From Pseudomonas brassicacearum (GTDB lineage: Bacteria > Pseudomonadota > Gammaproteobacteria > Pseudomonadales > Pseudomonadaceae): a DNA stretch of 64,000 bases. Below, piece after piece: positions 10,166 to 19,608 of the stretch. Within the stretch, counting starts at the first letter, position 1. Every line of letters begins with the position of its first letter. The notes beneath the pieces were generated by a model. The model did not search any database. It worked only from the letters and a program-made list of their open reading frames with translations, and was not told the DNA's origin. The position numbers and the translations under genes are program-made. The stretch spans positions 124,001 through 188,000 of the forward strand of contig NZ_MOBK01000001.1 of the NCBI RefSeq assembly GCF_003732265.1, read 5' to 3'.

Positions 10166-11596
10166 ATGCCTTCAACTTCCGCCAGTCAAACCTTGCGGCT
10201 GCCTTCCATCGACAGTCTGCTGCGCCATCCCGCGTGCCAACCGCTGGCCGAGCGTTATGGGCGTGACGCGCTGCTGGCGAACCTGCGGCAATTGCTCGAT
10301 GACTTGCGTGCACCGGTCCTGACCGGGCAACTGGATGCCGTGGAAATCAGCCCGCAGGTATTGGCGGGACGGGCGGGTGAGCGTCTGGCCCGACATCACC
10401 AAAGCCATGTGCGCCGGGTGTTCAACCTGACCGGCACGGTGCTGCACACCAACCTTGGACGGGCGTTGCTCCCCGACGTCGCCATCGAAGCGGTGCAAAT
10501 GGCCGCGCGTTATCCGCTCAATCTTGAATTTGATTTAAGCAGCGGCAAGCGTGGCGACCGTGATGACTTGATCGAAGGCCTGATCCGCGAACTCACCGGC
10601 GCCGAAGCGGTGACCGTGGTCAACAACAATGCGGCGGCGGTGCTGCTAACGCTCAATAGCCTCGGCGCGCGCAAGGAAGGGATCATTTCCCGAGGCGAGC
10701 TGATTGAAATCGGCGGCGCCTTCCGCATTCCCGACATCATGGCGCGTGCCGGGGTTCGGCTGCATGAAGTCGGCACCACCAACCGCACCCATGCCCGAGA
10801 TTACGAAGCGGCCATCGGCCCGCGCAGCGGTCTGGTGATGCGCGTGCATGCGAGCAACTACAGCATCGAAGGTTTCACCGCACGGGTGCCGACCGCCGAG
10901 CTGGCGCAGTTGGCGCACAAGCATGGCTTGCCGCTGCTGGAAGACCTCGGCAGCGGCAGTCTGCTGGACCTGACCCGCTGGGGCCTGCCCGCCGAACCGA
11001 CCGTGCGCCAGGCGCTGCTCGATGGTGCGGACATCGTCACCTTCAGTGGCGACAAATTGTTGGGTGGGCCGCAGGCGGGGTTGATAGTCGGGCGCAAAGA
11101 CCTGATCGCGAAGATCAAGAAGAACCCGCTGAAACGTGCACTGCGGGTCGACAAACTGACTCTCGCCGCGCTCGAAGCGGTGCTGGGGTTGTACCGTGAT
11201 CCGGATCGTCTGGCCGAACGTCTGCCGAGCCTGCGTCTGCTGACTCGCCCGCAAGCCGACATCCTCGCCCAGGCCGAACGGCTGCAACCTTCGCTGGCCA
11301 ACGTTCTGGGTGATGGCTGGAACGTCAGTGCGCTGCCGGCGCTGGGCATGATCGGCAGCGGCAGCCAACCGGTGGCGCGCTTGCCGAGCGCCGCGTTGTG
11401 CCTGCGGCCTAATGTGTCCAAACGTCTGCGTGGCCGGCAATTGCTGGGGCTGGAGGCTGCGTTTCGTCAGTTGTCCATTCCGGTGCTGGGCCGTATCGAT
11501 GACGACGCGCTGTGGCTGGACTTGCGCCAACTCGACGACGAAGTGGCATGGCTGGAACAACTTGATCAGTTGGCCGTCGAGGGGCGGGCAGGGTGA
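10166..11596 (+). CDS. selA: L-seryl-tRNA(Sec) selenium transferase
   Basis: 476 residues, ATG with CAGGAG upstream. [16 protein letters not shown] lies at about residues 87-102, [16 protein letters not shown] follows, and [14 protein letters not shown] carries the PLP-binding lysine at about residue 297. These are hallmarks of SelA, the PLP enzyme that converts Ser-tRNA(Sec) to Sec-tRNA(Sec) using selenophosphate. The length matches E. coli SelA (463). It is 53 bases after fdhE and its stop overlaps the selB start, so it is probably in one transcript with the formate dehydrogenase genes. Confidence 0.97.
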   Translation: MPSTSASQTLRLPSIDSLLRHPACQPLAERYGRDALLANLRQLLDDLRAPVLTGQLDAVEISPQVLAGRAGERLARHHQSHVRRVFNLTGTVLHTNLGRALLPDVAIEAVQMAARYPLNLEFDLSSGKRGDRDDLIEGLIRELTGAEAVTVVNNNAAAVLLTLNSLGARKEGIISRGELIEIGGAFRIPDIMARAGVRLHEVGTTNRTHARDYEAAIGPRSGLVMRVHASNYSIEGFTARVPTAELAQLAHKHGLPLLEDLGSGSLLDLTRWGLPAEPTVRQALLDGADIVTFSGDKLLGGPQAGLIVGRKDLIAKIKKNPLKRALRVDKLTLAALEAVLGLYRDPDRLAERLPSLRLLTRPQADILAQAERLQPSLANVLGDGWNVSALPALGMIGSGSQPVARLPSAALCLRPNVSKRLRGRQLLGLEAAFRQLSIPVLGRIDDDALWLDLRQLDDEVAWLEQLDQLAVEGRAG

Positions 11597-13500
11597 TCGT
11601 CGGCACCGCAGGGCACATCGACCACGGCAAGACCGCGCTGTTGCAGGCGTTGACCGGGCAGGCCGGCGACCGGCGTCGGGAAGAGCGTGAACGTGGCATG
11701 ACCATCGACCTCGGTTACCTGTATGCCGTGCTGGAGCCGGGCGCCGAGCTGACCGGATTCATCGACGTGCCCGGCCACGAGCGTTTCACCCACAACATGC
11801 TGGCCGGGGCGCAGGGCATTGATCTGGTGTTGCTGGTGGTCGCGGCGGACGACGGCGTCATGCCGCAGACCCGCGAACACCTGGCGATTGTTGAACTGCT
11901 GGGCATTCCCCGGGCGCTGGTGGCGATCACCAAGTGCGACCGGGTCGAGCCGGCCAGGGTGCAAGCGGTCCATGAACAAATGACCACGCTACTGGCACCC
12001 GGACCCTATGCCGATGCGCCGCAAATCGCGCTGTCGAGTGTGACCGGCGAGGGTGTCGAGACACTGCGCCAGGCATTGCTCGACGCACAGCGTGAGGTGC
12101 ATCAGCGCAGTACCGACGGCGGTTTTCGCCTGGCGATTGATCGTGCTTTCAGCGTCGCCGGCGCCGGTATCGTGGTGACGGGTACGGCGCTGTCCGGGCA
12201 AGTGGCGGTGGGCGACACACTGGTGTTGAGCCCATTGGGCAAACCCGTGCGTGTGCGCGGTTTGCACGCGCAAAATCAGGCGGCGGACACGGCGTTTGCC
12301 GGCCAACGCGTCGCCTTGAACCTGAGTGCCGAGCGCCTGGCGCTGGAGCACATCCACCGTGGTCAATGGCTGCTGGCCGAGTGGCTATCTGCGCCGACTC
12401 AGCGGCTGGACATCGACCTGCGGTTGTTGGCCAGCGAAGCCAAAGCCTTCGAACATTTTCAACCGGTGCATGTACACCTCGGCACTCAGGACGTGACGGG
12501 GCGGGTGGCGTTGCTGGAAGGTACGAGCGTGGCACCGGGCGGGCGGATGTTTGCGCAGATCCTGCTGAATGCCCCGGTGCAGGCGGTGAGGGACGATCCG
12601 TTGATCCTGCGGGATCAGAGTGCGCAGCGCACCCTCGGCGGCGGTCGGGTGCTCGATCCGTTTGCCCCGACCCGACACCGTCGCAGCCCCGAACGACTGG
12701 CGCAGCTTCAGGTGCTCGCCACCCGCCATTCACTGGAACAACTGCTGCCGGCCTTGTTGGCCAACAGCGACAGCGGCCTCGATCCACGGCAACTGGAGCG
12801 TCAGTTCAACCGTTCGCGCGCGACCTGGGTTTTGCCTGATGACGTGCGTTTGATCGAGACCCGCCAAGGTCCGCTGCTGTTCAGCTCGACACGTTGGGAA
12901 GCCCTCAAAGCCCCCTTGCTGGAACACCTCGCACGCTTTCACGAACTCGAACCGGATCAAATGGGCCCGGACCGTGATCGATTGCGCCGCTTCACCGCCA
13001 CCACGCTGGAGCGCCCGACCTTCCTCCGTCTGATCGACGACTTATTGGCCAGCGGCGCCATTGCCGCCAGCGGGCCGTGGCTGCATTTAACCAGTCATCA
13101 GGTGCGCTTGAGCGCAGAGGACGAAGCCTTGTGGCAGCGCTTGCAACCGCTGTTTGAACAGGCCGGTTTCGATCCGCCGTGGGTGCGCCAACTGGGGCAT
13201 GACGAGGCAACCGTGCGCCTGCTGTTGCGCAAAATGGCGCGGCTGGGGTTGCTGCATCAAGTGGTTCGCGACCTGTTCTACACCGACGCGATGATCCGTC
13301 GATTGGCGGCTATGCTGTTGCAACTGGCCGGGCACGACCCGGTGATACAGGTCGCGGCGTTTCGCGATGCGGTCGGCCTGGGCCGCAAGCGCAGCATTCA
13401 GATTCTGGAGTACTTTGACCGCATCGGCCTGACGCGACGCATGGGCGACAAACGCCAGATCCGTCTCGACAGTGCCTTGGTCCAGACAGACGACCACTGA
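11593..13500 (+). CDS. selB: Selenocysteine-specific elongation factor SelB
   Basis: 635 residues from a GTG start inside the selA stop (GTGA overlap). The GTPase domain shows [21 protein letters not shown], the switch region [26 protein letters not shown] (G3) and ITKCDR (G4). EF-Tu-like beta-barrel domains follow, and a C-terminal half of winged-helix repeats binds the SECIS hairpin. Length is close to E. coli SelB (614). It delivers Sec-tRNA(Sec) to the ribosome at the UGA of fdnG. Its stop is six bases before selC. Confidence 0.97.
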   Translation: MIVGTAGHIDHGKTALLQALTGQAGDRRREERERGMTIDLGYLYAVLEPGAELTGFIDVPGHERFTHNMLAGAQGIDLVLLVVAADDGVMPQTREHLAIVELLGIPRALVAITKCDRVEPARVQAVHEQMTTLLAPGPYADAPQIALSSVTGEGVETLRQALLDAQREVHQRSTDGGFRLAIDRAFSVAGAGIVVTGTALSGQVAVGDTLVLSPLGKPVRVRGLHAQNQAADTAFAGQRVALNLSAERLALEHIHRGQWLLAEWLSAPTQRLDIDLRLLASEAKAFEHFQPVHVHLGTQDVTGRVALLEGTSVAPGGRMFAQILLNAPVQAVRDDPLILRDQSAQRTLGGGRVLDPFAPTRHRRSPERLAQLQVLATRHSLEQLLPALLANSDSGLDPRQLERQFNRSRATWVLPDDVRLIETRQGPLLFSSTRWEALKAPLLEHLARFHELEPDQMGPDRDRLRRFTATTLERPTFLRLIDDLLASGAIAASGPWLHLTSHQVRLSAEDEALWQRLQPLFEQAGFDPPWVRQLGHDEATVRLLLRKMARLGLLHQVVRDLFYTDAMIRRLAAMLLQLAGHDPVIQVAAFRDAVGLGRKRSIQILEYFDRIGLTRRMGDKRQIRLDSALVQTDDH

Positions 13501-13506
13501 GTTCAA

Positions 13507-13602
13507 GGAAGGCAATCGCGCCCGGTGGCGCGGCCGGGCTTCAAACCCGGTTGGGGACGGCATCCGTTCCCGGGCAGGTTCGACTCCGGCTGCCTTCCGC
13601 CA
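13507..13602 (+). tRNA. selC: tRNA-Sec (anticodon TCA)
   Basis: 96 bases starting ggaaggc and ending gccttccgcca, so the CCA is encoded. The long acceptor/T stem, large variable arm and anticodon loop cttcaaa with TCA at 13541-13543 match bacterial tRNA-Sec; ggcaggttcgactcc is the T arm. It closely resembles E. coli selC in layout. It begins six bases after the selB stop and may be processed from the selAB transcript. The convergent porin gene ends nine bases beyond it. Confidence 0.97.
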
Positions 13603-13611
13603 ATTTCCCGA

Positions 13612-14946
13612 TCAAAAAGGCCCGAAGCTCAACGGGTACTGGATCACCACATACACCCGGTCGATATCATCGCCTCCCTGCGCCGGGTTGGCGCGGTGCG
13701 ACACATGGGACAGTTGCAGGGACAAGTCCTTGGCCGCCCCCGATTGCACGATGTAGCGCAAATCGATGTCGCGCTCCCAATGCCGTCCGCCGTCGCCTTG
13801 TTGCGGGACGAAGGTGCCGGTCGCTGCGTCGAACGGGTTGTAGGCACCGCCCTGGGGCGCATGGGTGCCGTCGATCTGCGTGCCTTTGACGTAACGCGTC
13901 ATGAAGGCCAGGCCGGGAACGCCGAAGGTGCTCAGGTCGAGGTCGTAGCGCACTTGCCACGATTGTTCGTGGGCGCCGTTGAAGTCGGCGTACTTGATCG
14001 AGTTGGCCAGGTAGATGGAATCGCCACCGACGAAATCGAACGGGGTGTCGCCGTTGACTTTCTGATAGGCCAGGGTGAAACCGTGGGCGTCGACGGTGTA
14101 TTTGCCCGACAGGCTGAACGCGGTGTTGTCGATGGCGCCGGCCAATGCCTCACCCGTGTCCCGCGTGTGGTAGACATTGGCGTCGACGAACACGCCGGGC
14201 TGCTTGAGGTGAAGATTGCCGTAGTACTGGTGCCAGGTGTCGGTCAACGTCGAGGCATAGAGCGCGCCGCCGACAGGGCTTTGCGTGAACAGGTCGGCGC
14301 CGGCAAACGAAATGCCGCCGGCGTCGGTGTTGGCCCCGTAACCGGAAAAATTGCCCTTGCTCGATGAACTGTCCTGATTCTTGAACGCCGTGAAGTGACC
14401 GGCCTGCACATTCATGCCATCGATTTCGCGGCTGTTGAGCAGAAAACCGGTGGCGTATTCCGGTTGCAGGCGTTTGTCGGCGGTGTCGAACACCGGTGTT
14501 TCGACCATCATTTCGCCGTACGCCACGGTCGTTTTGGACGCCTTGATTTTCAGCGCGCCGCCAGCGCTGGAATAGTCGTCCGCACTGCGGCCATCACTGT
14601 CCACCGGCAGCAATCCGGTGCCGGAACGGCCCTTGCCACTGTCGAGCTTCACGCCCAAAAAGGCGTGGCTGTCGAGGCCGAATCCGAGGATGCCGGGGGT
14701 AAAACCAGACTCGAAAGCGCCAATGAAACCTTGCGCCCATTCCGCCTTGTAGCTTTTGCCGGACGGCGAAGGGGAGCGGTAATCACTGTTGAGGTAGAAG
14801 TTGCGGCTGAGCACATTCAGCGTCGCACCGTCCAGGAACCCTTGCCCGGTTTGCGCCGTGTCATCCGCCTGCGCCGTTGCGGTGGTGCCGGCGACTATCA
14901 CCGATAACCAGAAAGACAGGCCGGGTTTGCGCTTGGAAAACGTCAT
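13612..14946 (-). CDS. OprD-family outer membrane porin
   Basis: 444 residues. The N-terminus MTFSKRKPGLSFWLSVIVAG...AQA is a Sec signal peptide. The mature protein begins with QGFLDGATLNVLSRNFYLN, the typical OprD start, and ends in YVVIQYPLSFGPF, a terminal beta strand with final Phe. These are 18-stranded channels that take up amino acids, peptides or aromatic and carboxylic acids in Pseudomonas. The substrate cannot be told from sequence alone. It is transcribed towards selC and directly follows the YcaC-type hydrolase gene on the same strand (57 bases). Confidence 0.92.
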   Translation of the reverse strand: MTFSKRKPGLSFWLSVIVAGTTATAQADDTAQTGQGFLDGATLNVLSRNFYLNSDYRSPSPSGKSYKAEWAQGFIGAFESGFTPGILGFGLDSHAFLGVKLDSGKGRSGTGLLPVDSDGRSADDYSSAGGALKIKASKTTVAYGEMMVETPVFDTADKRLQPEYATGFLLNSREIDGMNVQAGHFTAFKNQDSSSSKGNFSGYGANTDAGGISFAGADLFTQSPVGGALYASTLTDTWHQYYGNLHLKQPGVFVDANVYHTRDTGEALAGAIDNTAFSLSGKYTVDAHGFTLAYQKVNGDTPFDFVGGDSIYLANSIKYADFNGAHEQSWQVRYDLDLSTFGVPGLAFMTRYVKGTQIDGTHAPQGGAYNPFDAATGTFVPQQGDGGRHWERDIDLRYIVQSGAAKDLSLQLSHVSHRANPAQGGDDIDRVYVVIQYPLSFGPF

Positions 14947-15000
14947 CGATCAATCACCACCGGGAAGCGACTCCGCGAGTACGGAGTCGCTGGTTCTGGC

Positions 15001-15654
15001 TTAGTGGGCTTCCGAGGCACCGAACATGCTCTTGGCATAGATCAGCCCCAGACCGTAGGCACCGCCGTTGGCGATCGAGGTTTTTACGGTTTCGTCATAA
15101 GTTTCGCTGCGCGCCCAGTCACGCTGCAGTTCCAGCAAGTATTGCAGGGACGTCATCGGGCGTGCGCCGATCTGGATCATGCGCTGCAGGGCCACTTCGT
15201 GGGCTTCGGTGGTGACGTCGCCGCAGGCATCGGCGATCACGTACACCTCGAAACCCTGGTCGATGGCCGACAACGCCGGGCCGACGATGCACACGGAGGT
15301 CCATAGACCGGCCAGGACGATTTTCTGCTTGCCGAACTTATTGACTTCAACGGCGATGCGCTCGTCTTCCCAGGTGTTCATGCTGGTGCGGTCGATCACG
15401 TTGTGTTCCGGGAACACCGATTTGATTTCGTCGAAGATCGGCCCGGAAAAACTCTTCTCGGCCACGGTGGTGAGAATGGTCGAGACCTTGAACCCACGAG
15501 CTGCCTTGGCCACGAGCGCAGCGTTGTTGCGCAGGGTCACGGCGTCGATCGACTTGGTCGCAAAGGACATCTGTGATTGGTGATCAATCATGATCAGCGT
15601 GTGGTCTGAGGGGGTCAGCAGGGTTTTGCCGGGAACTGCTTTTGCAATGGCCAT
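15001..15654 (-). CDS. Isochorismatase-like (YcaC-type) cysteine hydrolase
   Basis: 217 residues from ATG 15654, with AAGGACC upstream; an in-frame extension to 15768 is not supported. MIDHQSQM holds the catalytic Asp region, and AGLWTSVCIVGPALSA holds the nucleophilic Cys, with the conserved Lys between. This fits the YcaC branch of the isochorismatase superfamily: cytosolic hydrolases of unknown natural substrate, often linked to stress or solvent response. It is upstream of the OprD gene on the same strand, so the two may form one unit, but that is inference. Confidence 0.88.
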   Translation of the reverse strand: MAIAKAVPGKTLLTPSDHTLIMIDHQSQMSFATKSIDAVTLRNNAALVAKAARGFKVSTILTTVAEKSFSGPIFDEIKSVFPEHNVIDRTSMNTWEDERIAVEVNKFGKQKIVLAGLWTSVCIVGPALSAIDQGFEVYVIADACGDVTTEAHEVALQRMIQIGARPMTSLQYLLELQRDWARSETYDETVKTSIANGGAYGLGLIYAKSMFGASEAH

Positions 15655-15856
15655 GATGAGGTCCTTACGGGGTGAGTGAGGAGGCCATGGTTGCGTGGAT
15701 TGAGCCGCGGATATTGAATCCATGTGCTGTTTTTGCGGTTTTTTTTGCAGCACAGCGATGCAGAGCACAATGTGGATGTCGCACCTTGAAATCAGCGTCT
15801 ATGCTGCCCTAACCGTTCCCCAACCGTTGTTTGCAGCTATCAGCAAGGAGGCATCC

Positions 15857-16936
15857 ATGGTGCCCTTACCTCTGTCCGAGAAATCGCTGACCCGCAGCAT
15901 GCTCGATGTCCTGATTCGTGCCGGGTTGATTGTCGTTCTGGTGCTGTTCTGCTTCGAGATTTTTCGACCGTTTCGCGACCTGATGCTGTGGTCGGTCATC
16001 CTCGCGATCACCCTCTACCCGTTACAACTGAAACTCATGGGATCGCTGGGGCGCAGCGAAGGGCGTGCTGCAACCATCCTTGTGGTGATTGCCATCGCGA
16101 TTCTGGTGGTGCCGGTCTATCTGTTGGGTACCTCGATTGCGGAGTCGGTGGCCAAGGTCGTTGATCTGGTGAAGGAGGGCAGCTTCCATATCCCGCCGCC
16201 CCCGGATACGGTCGCCACCTGGCCGCTGGTGGGTAAATCCGTTTCGGCGATATGGCTGCAGGCCTCAACCGATCTTCCCGACCTGATGGTGAAATACCTG
16301 CCGCAAATAAAAGGCGTCACGCTGGGCGTGTTGGCCAAGATCGCTGGCGTCGGGGCAGGTTTGCTGATGTTCATTGTTGCCTTGATCATCGCCGGTATTT
16401 TCATGGCCCATGGTGAGGCTGGCAGCCGTTGCGCGGTGGATATCGCGTCGCGTGTCAGCGGTCCGGACAGGGGGCCACAGATCGCCGAGTTGTGCACGGC
16501 GACCATTCGCGCCGTTGCGCTCGGGGTGGTCGGTATCGCCTTCATCCAGATGTTGCTGGTGGGGATCGGCTTCGTGCTCAAAGGTATCCCCGGCGCCGGT
16601 CTGCTGGCCATCGGCGTGTTGCTGCTGGGCATCATGCAGTTACCGGCCACGCTGATTACGCTGCCGGTGATCGTCTATGTCATGGCCACCGAAGGGCCCA
16701 ACACGAGGACCATTATATTCTCGGTCTTTGTGTTTATTGCGGGCCTGGTGGACAACGTCCTCAAACCGCTGTTGCTGGGACGGGGCGTGGATGTGCCGAT
16801 GCCGGTCGTGTTGATTGGTGCATTGGGCGGCATGGTCACCAGCGGCATCCTCGGACTGTTCATCGGGCCGGTCGTGCTGGCGGTGGGTTACCAATTATTC
16901 TGGCAGTGGGTTCAGGATCGACCGGAGGGTGTCTGA
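15857..16936 (+). CDS. AI-2E family (PerM/YdiK-like) inner membrane transporter
   Basis: 359 residues from ATG 15857, preceded by AAGGAGG; the open frame extends further up but has no ribosome site there. About seven to eight hydrophobic helices are visible, with the family arrangement: a long loop after the third helix (about 90-150), then paired helices ending in GLFIGPVVLAVGYQLF. Proteins of this family export diverse small solutes or act as Na+/H+ antiporters, and the AI-2 label is not evidence of quorum sensing. It is 22 bases ahead of the patatin gene, so an operon is likely. Confidence 0.88.
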   Translation: MVPLPLSEKSLTRSMLDVLIRAGLIVVLVLFCFEIFRPFRDLMLWSVILAITLYPLQLKLMGSLGRSEGRAATILVVIAIAILVVPVYLLGTSIAESVAKVVDLVKEGSFHIPPPPDTVATWPLVGKSVSAIWLQASTDLPDLMVKYLPQIKGVTLGVLAKIAGVGAGLLMFIVALIIAGIFMAHGEAGSRCAVDIASRVSGPDRGPQIAELCTATIRAVALGVVGIAFIQMLLVGIGFVLKGIPGAGLLAIGVLLLGIMQLPATLITLPVIVYVMATEGPNTRTIIFSVFVFIAGLVDNVLKPLLLGRGVDVPMPVVLIGALGGMVTSGILGLFIGPVVLAVGYQLFWQWVQDRPEGV

Positions 16937-16958
16937 CGTCCTCAGGTCATGAGGAGGC

Positions 16959-18146
16959 GTGTTGAAACCATTCCAGCCCGGGCCAAGTGCGTCAACGTGG
17001 AACATGTTGCGCCAGGCGTGTCTGCAACGCCGGGATGCCGTGCCGCCGACCCTGACGGAACTGGCGGTCGTCCCCGGCATTCCCGAGGCACGTTACTGGC
17101 TGGACCGGGACCTCGCGCCGCTGATTCGGGATGTGCATCAGTCCAACTTGCGAGAAGCCGAAGCGCTGGCCAGGGCAGGGGAGCCGAATGACACCCTGCC
17201 ACTGGCCAACATGCTGGCGATTTCCGGTGGCGGTGACGCTGGCACCTTTGCGGCGGGGATCATCGCGGGATGGACGTTGCATGGCTCGCGTCCCGATTTC
17301 AAAGTGGTCACGGGCATCAGCGCCGGGGCCCTGGTGGCTCCGTTCGCGTACCTGGGGCCTCAGTACGACGACATCATCCTGCGCATTTGCAGCGCCATTG
17401 GCCCCAAGGACGTTTTCCATTCGCGAAGTGTGCTGACCCGGCTTGCCAGCGACGGCATTGCGGACAGCAAGCCATTGGCGCGGCTGGTCGCGCAGTGCAT
17501 TTCTACGGACATACTGGCGGCGATTGCGGCGCAATACGCCAATGGGCGGCTGCTGATGATCGGCACCACCGACCTCGATGCGGGGCGGCCCGTGACCTGG
17601 AACATGGGCGCGATTGCCGCCAGCGGCGCACCGGGAGCACTCGAGCTGTTCCGTCGAATCCTGATCGCGTCGATGAGTATTCCGGGGGCCGTTTCTCCCG
17701 TCATGATCGACGTGGAGGTCAGCGGCCAACCGTTCCAGGAAATGCACGTCGATGGCGGCGTCATCACGCAGGTATTCCTTTATCCCCCAGGCACCGTCAT
17801 GGCACTGAACAGCGTGGCCGGCGCGCGTTTGCGCCGTGATCGCAATTTCTATGTGATTCGCAACGGCAAAATGGAGCCGCAGTGGTCGGGGACCAAACGC
17901 CGTACGTTGAGCATTGGCGGTCGCGCCATCAGCGCGTTGATTCAGATGCAAGGGATCAGCGATCTGGAACGGATCTACCGGATCGCCCAGCAGGACGGGG
18001 CGGATTTCAATCTGGCGTATATCGGGGCGGATTTTCATCACCTGCGCAATCGTCAGTTCGATGGAGAGTACATGAAGCGGTTGTTTGAGTACGCCTTTGA
18101 GCTCAGTGCGAAGGGGTATCCGTGGCATAAGTCGCCTGATACCTGA
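16959..18146 (+). CDS. Patatin-like phospholipase
   Basis: About 395 residues. The start is GTG 16959 or TTG 16962; GAGGAGG at 16951 is close to both, and ATG at 16949 is in another frame. The patatin signature is complete: oxyanion-hole motif ISGGGDAGTFAAG (about 90-102), nucleophile elbow TGISAGALVAPF (GxSxG, about 118) and catalytic-dyad VDGGVI near residue 267. There is no signal peptide. It may act on membrane lipids from the cytosol or after other delivery. It sits behind the AI-2E-family gene. Substrate and physiological role are not evident. Confidence 0.88.
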   Translation: MLKPFQPGPSASTWNMLRQACLQRRDAVPPTLTELAVVPGIPEARYWLDRDLAPLIRDVHQSNLREAEALARAGEPNDTLPLANMLAISGGGDAGTFAAGIIAGWTLHGSRPDFKVVTGISAGALVAPFAYLGPQYDDIILRICSAIGPKDVFHSRSVLTRLASDGIADSKPLARLVAQCISTDILAAIAAQYANGRLLMIGTTDLDAGRPVTWNMGAIAASGAPGALELFRRILIASMSIPGAVSPVMIDVEVSGQPFQEMHVDGGVITQVFLYPPGTVMALNSVAGARLRRDRNFYVIRNGKMEPQWSGTKRRTLSIGGRAISALIQMQGISDLERIYRIAQQDGADFNLAYIGADFHHLRNRQFDGEYMKRLFEYAFELSAKGYPWHKSPDT

Positions 18147-18168
18147 AGGGTCTTTTTGGTCTGGACCG

Positions 18169-18198
18169 GCCCCTTCGCGAGCAGGCTCGCGAAGGGGC
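18169..18198. repeat. Perfect 14-bp inverted repeat (REP-core-like)
   Basis: GCCCCTTCGCGAGC and GCTCGCGAAGGGGC flank two bases. The core cgcgagcaggctcgcg is shared with the ends of the 90-bp repeats, so this looks like a short relative. It lies 23 bases after the patatin stop and could also end transcription, though no T-run follows. Confidence 0.75.
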
Positions 18199-18233
18199 TG
18201 GCCAAGGCTCTGAAAGACTTGCCGGTTGCCCAT

Positions 18234-18284
18234 ATGAAATTAATCATGTAGTTTTTCATGAAATTATATAAACATAATTTCATG
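18234..18284. promoter_or_regulatory. Operator-like palindromes upstream of puu-like genes
   Basis: CATGAAATTAT (18257-18267) and ATAATTTCATG (18274-18284) form a perfect 11-bp inverted repeat with a six-base spacer. A further half-site ATGAAATTA begins at 18234, 24 bases upstream. The motif resembles the A/T-rich TTTCAT-type sites of the PuuR repressor family. It ends ten bases before the oxidase start codon, so binding would block expression. The likely ligand protein is the XRE-cupin at 19609. Confidence 0.65.
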
Positions 18285-18293
18285 AGGGCTTGT

Positions 18294-19583
18294 ATGTTCC
18301 AGCAGTCCACGCAGCATGTCGCCAGCTACTACGCCCACAGCTGCGCCGATCGCCTGACCAGCCGACCCGCACTCGCCGGTGAACACGACACCGACATCCT
18401 GATCATCGGTGCCGGATTCAGTGGATTGCATACCGCGTTGCGCCTGGCCCTGGCGGGCAAGCGCGTGACACTGCTGGAAGCCAGTCGCGTGGCGTGGGCC
18501 GCCTCGGGACGCAATGGTGGTCAAGCCATTCTCGGCTGGTCGTGTGACATGCCACCGCTGGAAGCCGCGCTCGGTTATGAGCGCGCACGACGTCTGTGGG
18601 ACGGCATGCGCTGGGCGGCGCAGGAACTGCGTGAATTGCCGGCTCGCCATGGCTTCGACTGTGATTATCGCGCCGGCCATTTGTGGACCTCGGTGATGCC
18701 ACGACGTGTCGGCCTGCTGACCGAGTGGCAGCGCGAGGCCAGTCACAAGTGGGGGCACCACGGGTTGCAGTTCATCAGCCGTGAACAGTTGCCGGACTGG
18801 ATTGCCAGCGAGCGCTATCAGGCAGGGTTGTACGACCCAGAGGGCGCTCATTTGAACCCGCTGAAACTGGCCATCGGCCTGGCCGCCGCCATCGAACGCG
18901 CGGGTGGTCGTATCCATGAACAAAGCAAAGCGTTGAGTTATCGAGAGGAGGGTGGCCGCTTCGTGGTGAACACTGAGCGCGGGTCGATTCGCGCCGATGT
19001 GCTGGTGCTGGCCTGCAACGCCTATCTGGATCGGCTCGACCCGCAGTTGGCCAGTTGCGTATTGCCCGTCGGGACGTATCAAGTGGCGACCGCACCCCTG
19101 ACGCCAGAGCAAGCCACGGCGCTGCTGCCGAGCAATGTCTGCGTCACCGACAACCAGTTTGTCCTCGACTATTTCCGCCGCACACCCGACAACCGCCTGC
19201 TGTTCGGCGGCGGTTGCACGTATCTGGGCGGCCTGCCCAAGGACATCGCCGGGGCGACACGGCCGTTCCTGGAACGGGTGTTTCCGCAGCTCAAAGGTGT
19301 GGAACTGGAATTCGCCTGGGGCGGGCACATCGACCTGACCCTCAAACGAACGCCCGACGTTGGCCGGGCGGGGGATCGCTACTGGTTACAAGGCTATTCC
19401 GGGCATGGCGTGCTGCCGACACTGGCCGCGGCCCGTGCAGTGTCCGACGCCATTCTGGGCCAGGACGATGAATTGTCCTTGTATCAGGGCCTGAACAACG
19501 GCAGTTTTCCCGGCGGCAAATACCTCGCCGCGCCGCTGGAAGCCATCGGCAAAGCCTGGTATCGACTGCGCGACAGTATCTGA
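18294..19583 (+). CDS. puuB: FAD-dependent oxidoreductase, gamma-glutamylputrescine oxidase-like
   Basis: 429 residues from ATG 18294 (GAGGG five bases upstream); earlier in-frame ATGs lie inside the operator palindrome. The N-terminus has YYAHSC, then DILIIGAGFSGLHTALRLA (about 42-60), a dinucleotide-binding motif of the DAO family, and AASGRNGGQAILGWS. Near the end is YWLQGYSGHGVLPTLAAAR. PuuB-type enzymes oxidise gamma-glutamyl-putrescine to the aldehyde in polyamine breakdown. The following regulator and glutamine-synthetase-like gene support this; the exact polyamine is not shown. Confidence 0.87.
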   Translation: MFQQSTQHVASYYAHSCADRLTSRPALAGEHDTDILIIGAGFSGLHTALRLALAGKRVTLLEASRVAWAASGRNGGQAILGWSCDMPPLEAALGYERARRLWDGMRWAAQELRELPARHGFDCDYRAGHLWTSVMPRRVGLLTEWQREASHKWGHHGLQFISREQLPDWIASERYQAGLYDPEGAHLNPLKLAIGLAAAIERAGGRIHEQSKALSYREEGGRFVVNTERGSIRADVLVLACNAYLDRLDPQLASCVLPVGTYQVATAPLTPEQATALLPSNVCVTDNQFVLDYFRRTPDNRLLFGGGCTYLGGLPKDIAGATRPFLERVFPQLKGVELEFAWGGHIDLTLKRTPDVGRAGDRYWLQGYSGHGVLPTLAAARAVSDAILGQDDELSLYQGLNNGSFPGGKYLAAPLEAIGKAWYRLRDSI

Positions 19584-19608
19584 TGAGTCATCTACCGGAA
19601 TTCCAGGC

